DNA of 64,000 nt from Penelope pileata (Eukaryota; Chordata; Aves; Galliformes; Cracidae): the NCBI GenBank assembly GCA_013396635.1, contig WBMW01004135.1:1636162-1700161 (forward strand), given 5' to 3'. The position numbers and the translations under genes were made by a program. Below the pieces are notes generated by a model. The model did not search any database. It was given only the letters and a program-made list of their open reading frames with translations, and had not been told where the DNA came from. Shown here one piece after another: positions 61,764 through 64,000 of this stretch. The stretch's first letter is position 1, and each line of letters opens with the position of its first letter.

Positions 61764-62281
61764 TGAGGGCTGCTCCAAAAGTAATATATCTTATTTTCTT
61801 GGGTTGGCCCACAACAGAGGCGAATGTCGGTGGTACAGCAGCAGAGGTTGAACCGTCCCACCAGTATCCTGTTCCATTTTGTTGCTGTGTGACAGATGGC
61901 AGCAGAGGGGCACTCTGACAATGGCATCTGACTTGGAAGCGCAGATGGAGCAAAGGTGTGGCATTGAATTCCTCAGGGTGGAAAAAATGTCACCCATTGA
62001 CATGCATTAACACTTGCTGAATGTTCATGGAAACTAAACAGTGGATGTGAGCACAGTGAGGTGGTGAAATACAACGAAGTAGTGGGTCACCTCCTCTGGG
62101 GCAGATTTTTATGAGCAGGCTCCTGTTCATCACTGGCAAAAATGCAGAGGTAGTTGTGGTGACTATGTTGAAAAATAGTGTTTTGTAGCTTAGAATTTGC
62201 TCTAACAAATAGTATGATTGTGCTCTTTGTTGTTGTTTCCATGGAAATAAATAGGAGGCATTACTTTCAGAGCAACCTACA
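61764..62281 (+). mobile_element. Galluhop-type mariner (Mariner1_GG-like), internally deleted
   Basis: The left end TGAGGGCTGCTCCAAAAGTA and the reverse complement of the right end (TGTAGGTTGCTCTGAAAGTA) match at 20 of the first 28 positions, including AAAGTAAT. These are the terminal repeats of the chicken mariner Galluhop as I recall them. A TA follows the right end (62282-62283). The matching left dinucleotide is AG, perhaps a mutated TA. The start of the transposase frame is kept from ATG 61921 (MASDLEAQ, IEFLRVEKMSPIDMH). It stops at TAA 62010 and carries more stops beyond. A large central part is missing, and only the C-terminal GDYVEK end is left near 62155-62180. At about 520 bp against some 1.2 kb for the full element, it is a dead deletion derivative. 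Confidence 0.92.
61921..62010 (+). pseudogene. mariner transposase N-terminal remnant
   Basis: Twenty-nine codons from ATG to TAA show the start of a mariner transposase (EQRCGIEFLRVEKMSPIDMH). Past the stop the same frame continues HLLNVHGN, a second stop, then TVDVSTVRW, where the helix-turn-helix DNA-binding domain of mariner transposases would lie. The catalytic DD34D core is absent through internal deletion. The fragment has no likely function. Confidence 0.85.
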
Positions 62282-64000
62282 TAGCCAGTATCTTGTCTGT
62301 GCTTTGCTCTGCTCTCCCCCAAAAGCTGTGGGCCTGCAGGAAGCAAAGAAAGAGGATAAAGCCCATATCTCCAACATCTTGGCAGCCTGACCCTGCATCT
62401 AGGTTTCATTCAAGCTTCTTTGTAGTTCCACTAACAACAAGGCAGCTATACGCATGTATTGAATGAAGCTGATGTACTTATTCTGCAAGGGTTCAGGATC
62501 TACTCATTCCACAATTTAACTCAGCATTTTAATGGGTTTGTTTTGGTAACAAACCACCATGCAGGTTTTTCATAGTTTGGTGTATTATTATGTAAATCGC
62601 AGAACCGTGGTTATAATCCTGTGCTTGTGACATCAATTACTTAATGCCTACAGAGATTACTGTAATGCCACAAACAGCGGATTATGTCTTAAAGTACACA
62701 GTAAGCAGAAGGAGCTAATAAACTCTAATTTTATTTTGGAAAAAAAAAAAAGTAAACAAGGGTAGGAAAAAAATATGCAGACCAGAATACCATCAAAAAC
62801 CAAAATCCATACATGATACAGGTCGCTTCCTAGGCATTGCACAGCCATTCTTTAGTCATGAATTGCTATCATATGTTAAGTCCTACGAAGGAAAGGAGCA
62901 GCATTTGGACAGAAAAGGGGATAGACCAGCAAAAGCAATTATGAACTTTGAGCCCACACCATCTGGGGGTGTGGGGAAAGGGTAAACAACAGTGTTCAAT
63001 GAATGTTTAATTAGAAACAAAGCATATCTACCTATGGCAGTAATGGGTTATTGACTAAGTAGCCATTGTTTATGGGTTGTTTTAGATAACAGACAAGACA
63101 GATTAACCTTCAACATATGCAATTTTAAAACTAACTGCCATTGCAGGAGCCTGTGATCACACGCTAAGGTAGGCACAAACCAGCAGTTCCTGTCCCCGCT
63201 CTGCTCCATCTGGATCTTGAGCTTGAACTTCAGCTGTGCATGTCCTGACCAGCAGATCAATTCTCCCAGCCTCTCCTTTGCTCTGTACAGCTAACTAAAT
63301 ATTTATTGAGGCAGGGACATAAGCTTCAACATCCTCATCCAACCTGAATAGTCAAACTAGAAGCTTGTTGTAGTTGTCCTGCTCTCTCCATGCCAACTAA
63401 TACTTGACTCAACAAACCACCATCATTCCAGAATGGTTGGCACACTAGGGGGCAAGCAGGCTGACTTGAGTGCACAGAAAATACTGTTCATAGAACTGGT
63501 TTGTGATTTTCAAAACAAAGCAAACAAAAACATACAAACCTAGAACTAGAGATCTGAGAAAGTCACTGAGAAGTTTTCTGAAACAATGAATTTTCATTAA
63601 AAGATTCTTCCTTTGGAGGAAGTTAAGTATTGCCTTGTTTGGGGAGCAGTGTCTGTTTGCACTCAGGTTGGTTCGTGCTCTGTGTTGGAATTCTGCTTGG
63701 GGCAGCACATAACCATGCAGCAAAACTCTGCATTACAGCACTGGCAGCATCCCTTCCCTGATGCATGTGTGCCAAGTCAAGGGAAACATCTTTAAACTTT
63801 CAAGAAACAGGACTCCTGTGGCTTCATACCATAAGGACAGCAATACAAATAGGAGAAAACAGAAAAGATGCAGCACAAGAGTAGAATTCCTTCTGAATGT
63901 AGATTTTCCAAAAATTACTGCATTTTCATGCATAAAACCTATGAAATACATTAAGAAGTCCCTATGATCCAGCAACACAGTGAAAATAAACATGAAACAC
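62282..64000. other. single-copy non-coding stretch to window end
   Basis: No gene or repeat is recognised apart from an A11-12 run near 62740-62751. Open frames are at most 92 codons and resemble nothing known. Confidence 0.55.

Noticed and set aside
62178..62390. 70-codon plus-strand frame at the right end of the mariner
   Set aside because: It straddles the transposon end and host sequence and does not follow the transposase frame.

Overview
The window looks like bird nuclear DNA, most likely from a galliform such as chicken, turkey or quail. The evidence is several CR1 LINE fragments with the avian 8-bp tails (ATTCTGTG or CATAGAAT), a deleted copy of a Galluhop-type mariner, and generally AT-rich single-copy sequence with scattered homopolymer and simple-repeat tracts. 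I found no protein-coding gene, rRNA, tRNA, CRISPR array or intact autonomous transposon. The longest open frame is 171 codons, about what chance gives in 64 kb of such sequence, and no frame resembles a family I recognise apart from LINE and transposase remnants. The window reads as a gene desert or the inside of a very long intron.

Layout. Bases 1-167 are the 3' end of a CR1 copy running in from the left. About 168-12970 is mostly single-copy, with one short minus-strand CR1 tail at 5048-5140. An old CR1-like fragment lies at about 12975-13375, followed by a younger minus-strand CR1 3' end at 13718-14025. Single-copy DNA follows to 28904, broken by an 86-bp CR1 stub (18744-18829) and a candidate inverted-repeat element (23763-23889). 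A GC-rich CR1 piece without its 3' tail is at 28905-29230, and an ancient L2/CR1-type reverse transcriptase remnant is at about 31083-31310. From 31311 to 51573 there is only single-copy DNA, with a GC-rich block near 44330-45170 and a 15-bp perfect hairpin at 49065-49103. A CR1 internal fragment ends at the only ambiguous base of the window (51694).

The two clearest mobile-element stories are near the right end. At 54870-55525 a minus-strand CR1 is interrupted by a 210-bp non-autonomous hAT element with an 8-bp target duplication, so the order of insertion can be read directly. At about 61764-62281 there is an internally deleted mariner with both terminal repeats and broken start and end pieces of its transposase frame.

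No set of genes works together here. If the window has function, it is most likely cis-regulatory: I flag several stretches whose look (homeodomain-type TAATTA sites, palindromes, an octamer, a GATA site beside a near-perfect palindrome) would fit conserved non-coding elements. That needs an alignment to other birds, which I could not run. I did not find a convincing undescribed biological system.
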